Assembly: GCA_023416545.1 (NCBI GenBank)
Contig: JAEZHO010000002.1
Location: forward strand, 1 to 16,641
Source: Pseudomonadota bacterium
GTDB taxonomy: Bacteria; Pseudomonadota; Alphaproteobacteria; Rhizobiales; Rhizobiaceae
Direction of reading: 5' to 3'
DNA: 16,641 nucleotides
Shown one piece after another: positions 1 through 6,732 of the stretch. Within the stretch, counting starts at the first letter, position 1; the number at the start of each line of letters is the position of its first letter. The notes under the pieces were generated by a model, which ran no database searches, was not told where the DNA came from, and saw only the letters and a list, made by a program, of their open reading frames with translations. Both the position numbers and the translations under genes were made by a program.

Positions 1-63
1 CCGAAATAGCGGGATTTCGATACGCGAAAGGATCAGGCCGACAGCGGAGCGATCCACGGCCAT
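1..63 (-). CDS. Possible N-terminus of a leftward gene cut by the window edge
   Basis: An ATG on the minus strand at 63-61 lies five bases after the stop codon of the cupin gene and opens a frame of 21 codons that continues without a stop to the window edge. Most codons end in G or C, as in neighbouring real genes. No clear Shine-Dalgarno sequence precedes the ATG, so translation would probably be coupled to the cupin gene. The peptide begins MAVDRSAVGL and contains the stretch SRIEIPLFR. That resembles the first beta strand of enolase-superfamily (mandelate racemase type) proteins, but this is far too short to assign. If real, it forms an operon with the cupin gene. Confidence 0.4.
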   Translation of the reverse strand, partial: MAVDRSAVGLILSRIEIPLFR

Positions 64-68
64 CCAGG

Positions 69-536
69 TTACGGCGTTGTCGGCTCGATCATCGGTCCGA
101 CGAACTCGACACCGAACCCCTCCGCAATCGCGGGGAACGCCTCAATCGGCTGTCCCAGCATCGCCTCGAACATGCCGTCGAGGTGGGGCGGGCTGAAAAT
201 GCCCAGCATGCGGGCCCGGGTTTCACCGAGATTGCGGAACGCATGGATATTGCCTTGCGGGATGAAGAGCACGCCTCCCGACCCGCTTCGAAAGCGCTCA
301 CCCTCGAGGAAGAAATCGATCTCGCCCTCGAGGACATAGAGCAGTTCGTCGATGTTGTGATGGATGTGCAAGGGCTGTCCGGCACCTGGCTCGAGCAGTG
401 CCTCGCCGCAGGCAAACTTCCCGCCGGTTTCCCTGCCGGTCGCATGAAACGCAACCCGCTCTCCGGGAAACGGATCGATCCAGGAATTATCTGCACGTGC
501 GCGGTAATAGCCGCGGGCGATCGCGGAAGGTGTCAT
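69..536 (-). CDS. Cupin domain-containing protein
   Basis: This is a small single-domain cupin of 155 residues. The first cupin motif is at about residues 51-71, with metal-ligand candidates H57, H59 and E64 before G71. The second motif is at about 88-102, with P93, G95, the fourth ligand candidate H98, and N102. All four usual metal ligands are therefore present, so a metal-binding beta barrel is expected, probably cytoplasmic since no signal peptide is seen. Cupins of this size include dioxygenases, isomerases and small-molecule sensors, and the sequence does not show which this is. The ATG at 536-534 is preceded by AGAGGA six bases upstream. It is divergent from the AraC-family gene starting at 868, a common arrangement of a regulator and its target. 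Confidence 0.85.
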   Translation of the reverse strand: MTPSAIARGYYRARADNSWIDPFPGERVAFHATGRETGGKFACGEALLEPGAGQPLHIHHNIDELLYVLEGEIDFFLEGERFRSGSGGVLFIPQGNIHAFRNLGETRARMLGIFSPPHLDGMFEAMLGQPIEAFPAIAEGFGVEFVGPMIEPTTP

Positions 537-867
537 GACCGGTCCTCTGCCTTGGATGCCGGCGTCACGTGCCGGTACCCCTGAGCTATCCGAAGGCGAT
601 GGTCACCGATTGGATGATCTTGCCGCCCCTTGTCGGATCGTGCTGCGATGGCATCGTTTTCCGTCGCGTGAGGCGACGACTGAGCATCGGTCCGGTGCGC
701 GCCCGCACTGTCATGAGGCCGACCGCTCCATGGCCTGGACGACATTTCCCGCTGCGGCGCCGCTGCCATGAATTCACCCGGTTCCTGACCTGTATGAAGC
801 ATGAGGCAAAAGGCGGCGCGACGCCCGGACGTCCTCCGCCCTGAACGTTGGCCGGGAGCTGTGACGC
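537..867. other. Divergent intergenic region between the cupin and AraC-family genes
   Basis: This stretch of 331 bases holds no gene I can support; open frames in it lack ribosome binding sites and recognisable products. It must carry the promoters of the leftward cupin gene and the rightward AraC-family gene. Two small inverted repeats are visible: CGTCGC-N5-GCGACG at 662-678, and CCGGC-N7-GCCGG at about 559-575 around a CACGTG core. Either could be a regulator site, but short GC-rich inverted repeats also arise by chance. No convincing -35/-10 pair was identified. Confidence 0.4.
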
Positions 868-1758
868 ATGGACAGGCAGATCCTGCATGATCCCTCGGTG
901 GAGAACCATGGCGCGGTCGGCACACGCACGCGACGCTCCTGGATCGGCGTGTCGCGGCATCGGCTCCTGGAGCCGCGAAGCACGCAGGCGGAAGCACCCG
1001 CCCAAGATGCCGATCTCCTCGTCCTGCAGCTGAGGGACCACCCGGCGCATGATTTCTGGGCCGGCGGCCGCCACATCCGGATGCCTCCGACACGGGAAGG
1101 GACGCTGGGTCTTCTGAACCTGAGGACGGATTGCAAGGCGATCTTCAACTCCGAGCTCGACAGCCTGCATCTCCATCTACCCAAGGAGGCGCTTGACGAT
1201 CTGGCCCGTGATGTCGGAGCGGTGCCCGTCGCGGGCCTGGTGGTCGGGGGCGGAAGGACGGGCTGGACGCCGGACGATCCGGTTTTCCGCCAGCTCGCGC
1301 CCCTGCTGATCGCGGCGATCGATGCCCGCCGGCACGCCACGCAGGCGTTCCTGGACCACCTCATCCTGGCGGCGGCAACGCATGTCGCCGAACAGTATGG
1401 CGGGATGCGACGGGGCCTTCTGCGCCGCGGCACCCTTGCACCCTGGCAGCTTCGAAGGGCGCAGGAGATGCTCGCGGCCGACCTCGACGGTCGCACCTCG
1501 CTCCCTGACGTCGCGGAGGCCTGCGGCCTTTCCATCTCCCATTTCTCGAGGGCCTTCAAGACCTCTACGGGATGGACGCCGCATGCCTGGCTGCAGGCGC
1601 GGCGGATCGACATGGCGCTCGGGCTGCTTGCCGACAAAAGGCTGCCGCTCGCCGAGGTCGCCCTTCGAAGCGGCTTTGCCGACCAGAGCCATTTCACCCG
1701 CGTCTTCAAGTCCGTCACGGGCCAGACCCCCGGCGCATACCGGCGGGCGACGCGTTAG
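868..1758 (+). CDS. AraC-family transcriptional regulator
   Basis: This 296-residue protein has the two helix-turn-helix motifs of an AraC/XylS DNA-binding domain at its C-terminus. Motif one is at about residues 212-233 (LPDVAEACGLSISHFSRAFK) and motif two at about 260-283, followed by the family signature ending near TPGAYRR (287-293). The N-terminal half (about 50-180) is a sensor region without a named domain; stretches such as HDFWAGG (61-67) and LHLPKEALDDLA (102-113) resemble an uncharacterised AraC subgroup common in proteobacteria. The ATG at 868 has GGGAG nine bases upstream. Being divergent from the cupin gene, it most likely controls that gene and possibly itself. The effector is unknown. 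It ends about 100 bases before the convergent iclR-type gene. Confidence 0.93.
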   Translation: MDRQILHDPSVENHGAVGTRTRRSWIGVSRHRLLEPRSTQAEAPAQDADLLVLQLRDHPAHDFWAGGRHIRMPPTREGTLGLLNLRTDCKAIFNSELDSLHLHLPKEALDDLARDVGAVPVAGLVVGGGRTGWTPDDPVFRQLAPLLIAAIDARRHATQAFLDHLILAAATHVAEQYGGMRRGLLRRGTLAPWQLRRAQEMLAADLDGRTSLPDVAEACGLSISHFSRAFKTSTGWTPHAWLQARRIDMALGLLADKRLPLAEVALRSGFADQSHFTRVFKSVTGQTPGAYRRATR

Positions 1759-1816
1759 GCCGAGGCCCGGATCTCATGAGGTCTCGGGGCGCCTGGATTG
1801 CCCGATGGTGGCCTGC

Positions 1817-1838
1817 CGTGGTGGGTCCCACGCCGTTC
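1817..1838 (+). terminator. Weak terminator-like hairpin between convergent genes
   Basis: CGTGG (1817-1821) and CCACG (1828-1832) can form a five-base-pair stem around a six-base loop, followed by a short T-containing stretch (CCGTTCTT). It lies in the 103-base gap between the convergent AraC-family and IclR-family genes, where a terminator is expected. The stem is short and there is no proper T tract. Confidence 0.25.
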
Positions 1839-1861
1839 TTCAAATCGTGAACTGTTACTCC

Positions 1862-2623
1862 CTACTTGGAGGGAGAGCCGTTCCTGCGAATGCAGTCCCA
1901 CATGTCACGAACCATCTTCTCTTGCGCCTTCTCGTCCAGCATGTTCGGCGGCGCCAGAACGGACAGCGCAACTTCAAGCCCGCTCCAGTTCTCGTTGATC
2001 AGGGGTAGAGCGAGGGTCAGCGTCTCGATGCCGCGGTTGCTGCGGTAGCTTGCGACATAGCCCCGGCTGTGAAGGCAGGCGATCTCCGCCTGGATCTTGT
2101 CGAGCGACACATCCCACTCGGGAAATTTTTCAGATAGCTGCTCGATGCAGCGTGCTCGAGCGCGCTCCTCCATCATGCCCAGGATGCAGGAGCCGGACAC
2201 CCCGGCGCCCAGCGGGATCCTTCCGCCGATCCCCGAGACCAGAGGCTGGGCAACGATCTGCCCCACCTGCGAATCCACGCAGATCATGTCGAGGCCGCTG
2301 CGCATCATGAGAAAGGTCGACAGCAGCGTTTGCCCGGTGATCTCGATCAGCGCAGGTCTGTAGAAATCGACGACCTCGTTGACCGAGGGAGTCCGCAGGG
2401 CAAGTCCATAGGCACCGGGTCCAAGTCGATAGCGGCCACGGTTGCCGCTCTGGACGACGAGGCCGTAATCCGCCAAGGCGACCAAGGCCCGATGGACGCT
2501 GGAGCGGGCTTCGCCGATCAACTCGGCAAGTTCGCCAAGCGACATTCCCTTGGATCCGGCCTGTGACAGCATGATCAACAACTCTGCCGCGCGCCCGGCA
2601 TTGGAAGAAGATTGTCTCGCCAA
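1862..2623 (-). CDS. IclR-family transcriptional regulator
   Basis: This 253-residue protein has the IclR layout: a winged helix-turn-helix at about residues 8-70 (recognition region SLGELAELIGEARSSVHRAL at 28-47, wing around NRGRYRLG at 61-68) and a GAF-like effector domain at about 80-245 (for example GAGVSGSCILGMM, 139-151). It starts with TTG at 2623-2621; GGAGGG lies nine bases upstream and no in-frame ATG or GTG is better placed. A leaky TTG start suits a low-abundance regulator. The gene lies downstream of hyuA-hyuB on the same strand, separated by 72 bases holding a strong stem-loop. It probably controls the hyuAB and transporter promoters at 6364-6732 and may be autoregulated. IclR proteins can repress or activate; the effector here is unknown, presumably the pathway substrate or an intermediate. 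Confidence 0.93.
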   Translation of the reverse strand: MARQSSSNAGRAAELLIMLSQAGSKGMSLGELAELIGEARSSVHRALVALADYGLVVQSGNRGRYRLGPGAYGLALRTPSVNEVVDFYRPALIEITGQTLLSTFLMMRSGLDMICVDSQVGQIVAQPLVSGIGGRIPLGAGVSGSCILGMMEERARARCIEQLSEKFPEWDVSLDKIQAEIACLHSRGYVASYRSNRGIETLTLALPLINENWSGLEVALSVLAPPNMLDEKAQEKMVRDMWDCIRRNGSPSK

Positions 2624-2644
2624 GAAATGCAGCCCTCCATCAAC

Positions 2645-2680
2645 GAAATACTCCGCCCGCTTTCGCAGGCGGAGTATTTC
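2645..2680. repeat. Perfect 13-bp inverted repeat (terminator, attenuator or operator) between hyuB and iclR
   Basis: GAAATACTCCGCC (2645-2657) and GGCGGAGTATTTC (2668-2680) are perfect reverse complements around a ten-base loop. The stem has a GC core flanked by AT-rich ends, so in either direction a transcript gives a GC hairpin followed by a short U-rich run. It lies 15 bases beyond the hyuB stop and 21 bases upstream of the iclR TTG start. It may partially terminate hyuAB transcripts, or act as a double-stranded palindromic operator for iclR autoregulation. The sequence alone does not separate these. Confidence 0.75.
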
Positions 2681-2695
2681 CTATCTCACGACCGG

Positions 2696-4312
2696 TTAGG
2701 CAAATCTTTTCTCGCGACGGTCCTGCTCCCGACGTGCGGAGGCGCGTCTCGCCGGCTCACCATAGCCACCGGCGCCCGGTGTCACGATCTCGAGCACGTC
2801 GCCGGGCTGCAACTCCACCGCGTCCCGCTCGAAACCGGAACGCTCGCCGTTGAGGGTGAAGTATCCCGACGCACCCGGCTTGCCGCCTTCAAGCCCCCAG
2901 GGCCTGGACTGGAGGCGTGCACCCATCACCACGACGCGGCACTTCTTTTCTGCGCGATAGACGCGACGCAGGCCCATTCCGCCGATGAACTCGCCGTCAC
3001 CGCCCGACCCATCGACCAGTTCATAGCGACGGAGCGTTATCGGATACTCGTTTTCCAGCGCCTCGACCGGAAGGTTGGAGGTATTGGTCATGTGGCAATG
3101 AACACCATCGAGACCGTCCTTGTTGTAGCGGGCGCCGAACCCGCCACCGATCGTTTCGAGGTAGACCCATATGGAGCCATCATCGCGGCGGCCGTCAAAA
3201 TGGGCGACGCTGACCGCGCCGTTGGAAGCTGCGGTGACGCGATGCGGGACCACCTGAGCGAAGGCGCCGTGGATCAGGTCAACGACGCGCTGGCAGGCGG
3301 TGATTCGGCCATCGACAGCGGCCGGATGCGAGCAGCGTAGCAGCGTGCCTTCCTCGGCCGTGACGGTGATGGGACGCGCCAGGCCGGCATTCGGAAGGAC
3401 AGTCGGATCGACGACGGTCTTTACCGCGTAATAGACGGTTGCGAGCAGCGCGGTATAAACAACGTTGAGACCGGCGCGAACCTGCGGCGGGCTGACGAAA
3501 TCGAGCGAGATCTCGTCCCCCCTCACCTCGATCGTCACCGACAGGTTCATCGGCTCCGGCAGGGCTTCGCTGTCGAAGATATCGGAGAACTTGTAGACGC
3601 CATCCGGGATCTGGGCGATGCCCGCACGCATCTTCCGCTCGGCATAGTCCATGAGCTCATCGCCAGCTGCCAGGACGGTGTCCGTCCCGTATTTGCGGCA
3701 CAGTTCCTGCAGTCGCAACACGCCAAGGCGGTTCGCCGCGACCTGAGCCCGCAAGTCCGAAACACGCTCGTGCGGGACCTGGCAGTTCAGCAGGAACAGT
3801 TTCTGGATGTCCTCCTGCAGTTCACCCTTGCGGTAGAGGCGGACCGGCGGAATCCGCAGGCCTTCCTGATAGATGTGGGCATGGCCACGGTCGGCAAAAT
3901 CGGAGTGGTGCGCCGTGTTGATCGCCCAGCCAACGAGCTGTCCCTCGAAGAAGATCGGCTCCGCCAGGACGATGTCCGGCAGGTGGGTGCCGCCACCCTC
4001 GTAGGCATCATTGCCGATGAAGATGTCACCGGCCGCAATCGTCGACATATCCACATGCTGCAGGATATAGGGGACGAAGCCGATGAAGCTGCCCAGATGC
4101 ATCGGGATGTGCTCTGCCTGGCACAGCATGCGGCCCTTGGCATCGAACAGTGCCGTAGAGCAGTCGCGGCGCTCCTTGATGTTGGTGGAATAGGAGGCAC
4201 GAACCAGCGCCTCCCCCATTTCCTCCACGGTGGAGGCAAAGGCCGAACTGATGACCTCCACCGTGATCGGGTTCAGCTTGCTTGACGCGGGAACGGGAAT
4301 GATCTGGTTCAT
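2696..4312 (-). CDS. hyuB: Hydantoinase B/5-oxoprolinase family subunit (HyuB-like)
   Basis: This 538-residue protein is a full-length hydantoinase B/oxoprolinase. Numbering from a possible GTG three bases upstream, hallmark stretches are KERRDCSTALFD (47-58), GNDAYEGGGTHLPD (101-114), the HHSDFADRGH region (136-145), GGGFGARYNKDG (390-401), NTSNLPVEALE (411-421), DGSGGDGEFIGGMG (435-448) and TPGAGGYG (512-519). In this family the B subunit pairs with HyuA for ATP-dependent opening of cyclic amides (5-oxoproline, N-methylhydantoin, caprolactam) or ATP-dependent carboxylation. The hyuA stop and hyuB start form TGATG, implying translational coupling and a heteromeric complex. I prefer ATG at 4312-4310 because GAGG sits seven bases upstream, against four for the GTG at 4315. 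The basic C-terminal tail (about 520-539) is probably disordered. The substrate is not predictable. Confidence 0.93.
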   Translation of the reverse strand: MNQIIPVPASSKLNPITVEVISSAFASTVEEMGEALVRASYSTNIKERRDCSTALFDAKGRMLCQAEHIPMHLGSFIGFVPYILQHVDMSTIAAGDIFIGNDAYEGGGTHLPDIVLAEPIFFEGQLVGWAINTAHHSDFADRGHAHIYQEGLRIPPVRLYRKGELQEDIQKLFLLNCQVPHERVSDLRAQVAANRLGVLRLQELCRKYGTDTVLAAGDELMDYAERKMRAGIAQIPDGVYKFSDIFDSEALPEPMNLSVTIEVRGDEISLDFVSPPQVRAGLNVVYTALLATVYYAVKTVVDPTVLPNAGLARPITVTAEEGTLLRCSHPAAVDGRITACQRVVDLIHGAFAQVVPHRVTAASNGAVSVAHFDGRRDDGSIWVYLETIGGGFGARYNKDGLDGVHCHMTNTSNLPVEALENEYPITLRRYELVDGSGGDGEFIGGMGLRRVYRAEKKCRVVVMGARLQSRPWGLEGGKPGASGYFTLNGERSGFERDAVELQPGDVLEIVTPGAGGYGEPARRASARREQDRREKRFA

Positions 4313-6363
4313 CACTTCGCCTCGAGGATGAGGTTGAAATAGGCATCGACGGTTGCCGACTGCCCCGGCGGTACAACGGTGGTGGAATCCATCTGGTCGA
4401 TGATGGCAGGACCTTCCACGACATTGCCTGGACGCAGCAGGTCGCGGTTGTAGAGCTTCGTTTCGATGAAATCGCCGACCTCTGCCATCCAGACGGGGCG
4501 GCTACCGGTGACGGCTGCAGACGAATCGGGGCCCTCGATCGGCTGCGGCTGGAATTCAGCCTTCGGCACCAGGCCGCTCGCGGCGACGCGGAACGTGACC
4601 AGCTGGATCGCCTCGCCCTCAGCTACGAAGCCGTAAAGCTGCCGGTGAGCCGCGGCAAATCCTTCCTCGATCGCCTTGAAGGTGTCGCGCGTGATCGCTC
4701 CATCCGGGACCGGGACGTTGATCTCGTAGTTCTGGCCGGCATAGCGCACGTCGACGCTGCGCTCGATCCTGCGGGCGGAAGATGCGATCTGCTCCAGGTC
4801 GAACCATTCCGTCGCGCGGGCAGCCAGGTCGTCATAGATCGCGGCGAGATCGCCTTCGACAACCTTGTCGAGCTGGATGAGGCTCGTCGTCGAGAAGTCG
4901 CTGCGCAGGTCCGTCATCAGCAGACCGAGGGCACAAAGCACACCCGGTGTCCGGGGGATGAGGACGCGCGACATCCCAAGCTCGCGTGCGAGGCGGGCGG
5001 CCTGGACCGGGCCTGCGCCACCGAAGGCGACGAGCGTATAATCCCGAGTGTCATGGCCGCGCTGGACCGAAATCACGCGGATGGCCTTTGCCATGTTGGC
5101 GATGACGATCTCGAGGATGCCGTTTGCCGCTTCCAGCACGCCGAGCCCAAGCTTGTCGGCAAGCGTCTTCACCGCTGCGACCGAGAGCTCGCGGTCGATC
5201 TTCATGCGGCCGTTGAGCAGGTATTCCGGGTTCTGCGTCTGGAGAACGACGTTGGCGTCCGTCACGGTCGGCTCGGTGTTGCCGAGGCAATAGCAGGCAG
5301 GGCCCGGGTTCGCGCCGGCAGAGCGCGGACCTACCTTGAGCAGTCCGCCGTTGTCGACATAGGCGATCGACCCGCCACCGGCACCCACCGTGTGAATATC
5401 GAGCATCGGCACCTTGAGCGGATAGCCATGAACGATCGCTTCGTTGACCACGCGGCAACGGCCCTGCGACAGCAGCGCGACGTCCGAGCTGGTGCCGCCC
5501 ATGTCGAAGGTGATCAGGTTTTCGATGCCGGTCATCTGGCCGATGGCCTGCGCGGCGACGACACCCGTCGACGGTCCCGAGAGGACGGTCCGGACGGGGT
5601 TGTCGGCGGCCGTATCGAAAGCGATGACGCCACCGTTCGACTGGGTCAACTGCGGCGCGGCCTTGAGACCGATCTCCTGCAGCTTGCCCTTCAGCGCCCG
5701 GACATAGCCTTGCATGACGGGACCGAGATAGGCGTTGACGACGGTGGTCGATAGCCGCTCATACTCACGAAACTCCGGCGCGATCGCCGACGAGATGGCC
5801 GCGAAAGCTTCCGGGAATTCCTCGCGGATGATCTCCGCCGCCCGGCGCTCGTGAACATCATTGAGAAAGCTGTAGAGAAAGGAAACGGCGATGGACTTGA
5901 CGTCCTGCGCCTTCAGTTCACGGACAGCCTGGCGAAATGCGTCTTCATCCAGTGCTTCCTCGACCTTGCCCTCATGGGTCAGGCGCTCGGCTACCCCTAT
6001 ACGCAGGTCGCGCGTCACCAGCGTTTCCGGCTTGTCGGCCTGAAGGTCGTAGAGATCAGGGCGTTTCTGACGGCCGATCTCGAGCAGATCCCGGAAGCCT
6101 TCCGTCGTGATGAGGCCGGTTTTCACGCCGCGCCCCTGGATCAGTGCATTCGTTGCGACGGTGGTGCCGTGGCCCAGGAAATCGACGTCGGCAGCCGTTG
6201 CCCCCACATTCTCGAGGCCATCGGTAACGCCCTGGGTGATACCGCGCGAAGGGTCGTCAGGCGTCGAAGAGACCTTCCAGATCCTTACTTCGCCGGTGAG
6301 GTCATTGAAGAGGCATACGTCTGTAAAAGTGCCGCCAGAGTCTACGCCGATACGCCAGGCCAT
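4312..6363 (-). CDS. hyuA: Hydantoinase A/5-oxoprolinase family subunit (HyuA-like)
   Basis: This 683-residue protein has the usual HyuA length and layout. The N-terminal hydantoinase/oxoprolinase domain starts with the phosphate-binding loop GVDSGGTFTDV (6-16), followed by GTTVATNALIQGRG (66-79). The central ATPase domain has SGPSTGVVAAQ (262-272), the second phosphate loop FDMGGTSSDV (286-295) and DIHTVGAGGGSIA (322-334), then GPACY (354-358) and TEPTVTDANV (363-372). The C-terminal domain of the family fills the remainder from about residue 500. These features mark an ASKHA-type ATP-binding protein that phosphorylates or activates the substrate for its HyuB partner. The ATG at 6363-6361 has GAGGGA five bases upstream. 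It is the first gene of a leftward unit and is divergent from the transporter operon. It could also be called an acetone/acetophenone carboxylase relative, but the two-gene layout without extra carboxylase subunits favours an amidase. Confidence 0.94.
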   Translation of the reverse strand: MAWRIGVDSGGTFTDVCLFNDLTGEVRIWKVSSTPDDPSRGITQGVTDGLENVGATAADVDFLGHGTTVATNALIQGRGVKTGLITTEGFRDLLEIGRQKRPDLYDLQADKPETLVTRDLRIGVAERLTHEGKVEEALDEDAFRQAVRELKAQDVKSIAVSFLYSFLNDVHERRAAEIIREEFPEAFAAISSAIAPEFREYERLSTTVVNAYLGPVMQGYVRALKGKLQEIGLKAAPQLTQSNGGVIAFDTAADNPVRTVLSGPSTGVVAAQAIGQMTGIENLITFDMGGTSSDVALLSQGRCRVVNEAIVHGYPLKVPMLDIHTVGAGGGSIAYVDNGGLLKVGPRSAGANPGPACYCLGNTEPTVTDANVVLQTQNPEYLLNGRMKIDRELSVAAVKTLADKLGLGVLEAANGILEIVIANMAKAIRVISVQRGHDTRDYTLVAFGGAGPVQAARLARELGMSRVLIPRTPGVLCALGLLMTDLRSDFSTTSLIQLDKVVEGDLAAIYDDLAARATEWFDLEQIASSARRIERSVDVRYAGQNYEINVPVPDGAITRDTFKAIEEGFAAAHRQLYGFVAEGEAIQLVTFRVAASGLVPKAEFQPQPIEGPDSSAAVTGSRPVWMAEVGDFIETKLYNRDLLRPGNVVEGPAIIDQMDSTTVVPPGQSATVDAYFNLILEAK

Positions 6364-6426
6364 GCTGTTCCCTCAAGGATGTCGAGTTGTTGTCGAGAGG
6401 TCCGCCCTTGAGCGTCCCGTTCACGA

Positions 6427-6458
6427 CTAAAACCTGCCAAGGAAATGCCTGGTGTCAA
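6427..6458 (-). promoter_or_regulatory. Candidate promoter for hyuA
   Basis: On the minus strand a perfect -35 box TTGACA occupies 6458-6453. The only -10-like box, TTTTAG at 6432-6427, is weak and would need a spacer of 20 bases. Transcription would begin near 6420, giving a leader of about 57 bases before the hyuA ATG. Confidence 0.3.
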
Positions 6459-6488
6459 TCTTATTCGTTCTATTGCAATAAGAAATGA

Positions 6489-6522
6489 ATTTTATTCCGT
6501 TTATCGGATTTTATGTCCGTTT
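6489..6522. repeat. Imperfect direct repeat, candidate operator
   Basis: ATTTTATTCCGTTT (6489-6502) recurs as ATTTTATGTCCGTTT (6508-6522), differing by one inserted G. The TCCGTTT cores are 20 bases apart, close to two helical turns, so a dimeric or tetrameric regulator could bind both on one face. The pair lies just upstream of the candidate rightward promoter and upstream of the leftward one. Confidence 0.45.
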
Positions 6523-6545
6523 TTGCTGAAATATGTCGCTCAAAT

Positions 6546-6576
6546 TTGCATCTCCACCCCCTCACTGACCTATAAT
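6546..6576 (+). promoter_or_regulatory. Candidate promoter for the transporter operon, distal
   Basis: A perfect -10 box TATAAT lies at 6571-6576. The best -35 is TTGCAT at 6546-6551 with a spacer of 19 bases, longer than the preferred 17. Weak -35 and long spacer fit a promoter that needs an activator. The start would be near 6583, about 150 bases upstream of the first gene. Confidence 0.35.
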
Positions 6577-6616
6577 AGGAACAATAGCGAAAAATAATAA
6601 CGACTATGGGAATTGA

Positions 6617-6645
6617 CTTGACCGGCGCCGGAGTCGGTTCTTAAC
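6617..6645 (+). promoter_or_regulatory. Alternative candidate promoter for the transporter operon, proximal
   Basis: CTTGAC at 6617-6622 matches the rhizobial-type -35 box, and CTTAAC at 6640-6645 lies 17 bases away as a weak match to the CTATAT-like -10. The perfect palindrome CCGGCGCCGG (6622-6631) falls in the spacer, a usual place for a repressor to bind. Confidence 0.3.
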
Positions 6646-6732
6646 GTCAGCACCAGTTGCAGCAGCAACCAGCAACCATCAAAAATGCGGCAAGTTCTCG
6701 AACTCAGCCGCTAAATTTCAGAGGGTTACACG

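Larger units (their letters stand above)
6364..6732. promoter_or_regulatory. Divergent control region of hyuAB and the transporter/oxidase operon
   Basis: This 369-base gap contains no gene. Its middle (about 6460-6600) is markedly AT-rich compared with the flanking genes. It holds a ten-base palindrome TATTGCAATA (6471-6480) inside the wider inverted repeat CTTATT-N11-AATAAG (6460-6482), an imperfect direct repeat (6489-6502 and 6508-6522), a perfect palindrome CCGGCGCCGG (6622-6631) and a small stem GTTGC-N4-GCAAC (6656-6669). Promoter-like boxes lie on both strands. The IclR-family regulator encoded after hyuAB is the obvious candidate to act here. Confidence 0.7.

Noticed and set aside
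1771..1784. GATCTCATGAGGTC near-palindrome after the AraC gene as a terminator
   Set aside because: It has no loop, includes a mismatch and no T tract follows; it is probably chance.
2612..3340. A 242-codon plus-strand frame across the hairpin and the hyuB end
   Set aside because: It has no good ribosome binding site and no recognisable protein, and it is opposite well-supported hyuB sequence.
4313..4315. GTG as the hyuB start codon
   Set aside because: It would sit only four bases from the GAGG motif; the ATG at 4312-4310 has a better seven-base spacing. The difference is one residue.
4645..5754. A 369-codon plus-strand frame inside hyuA
   Set aside because: It lies opposite a full-length, motif-complete HyuA and its translation shows no recognisable fold.
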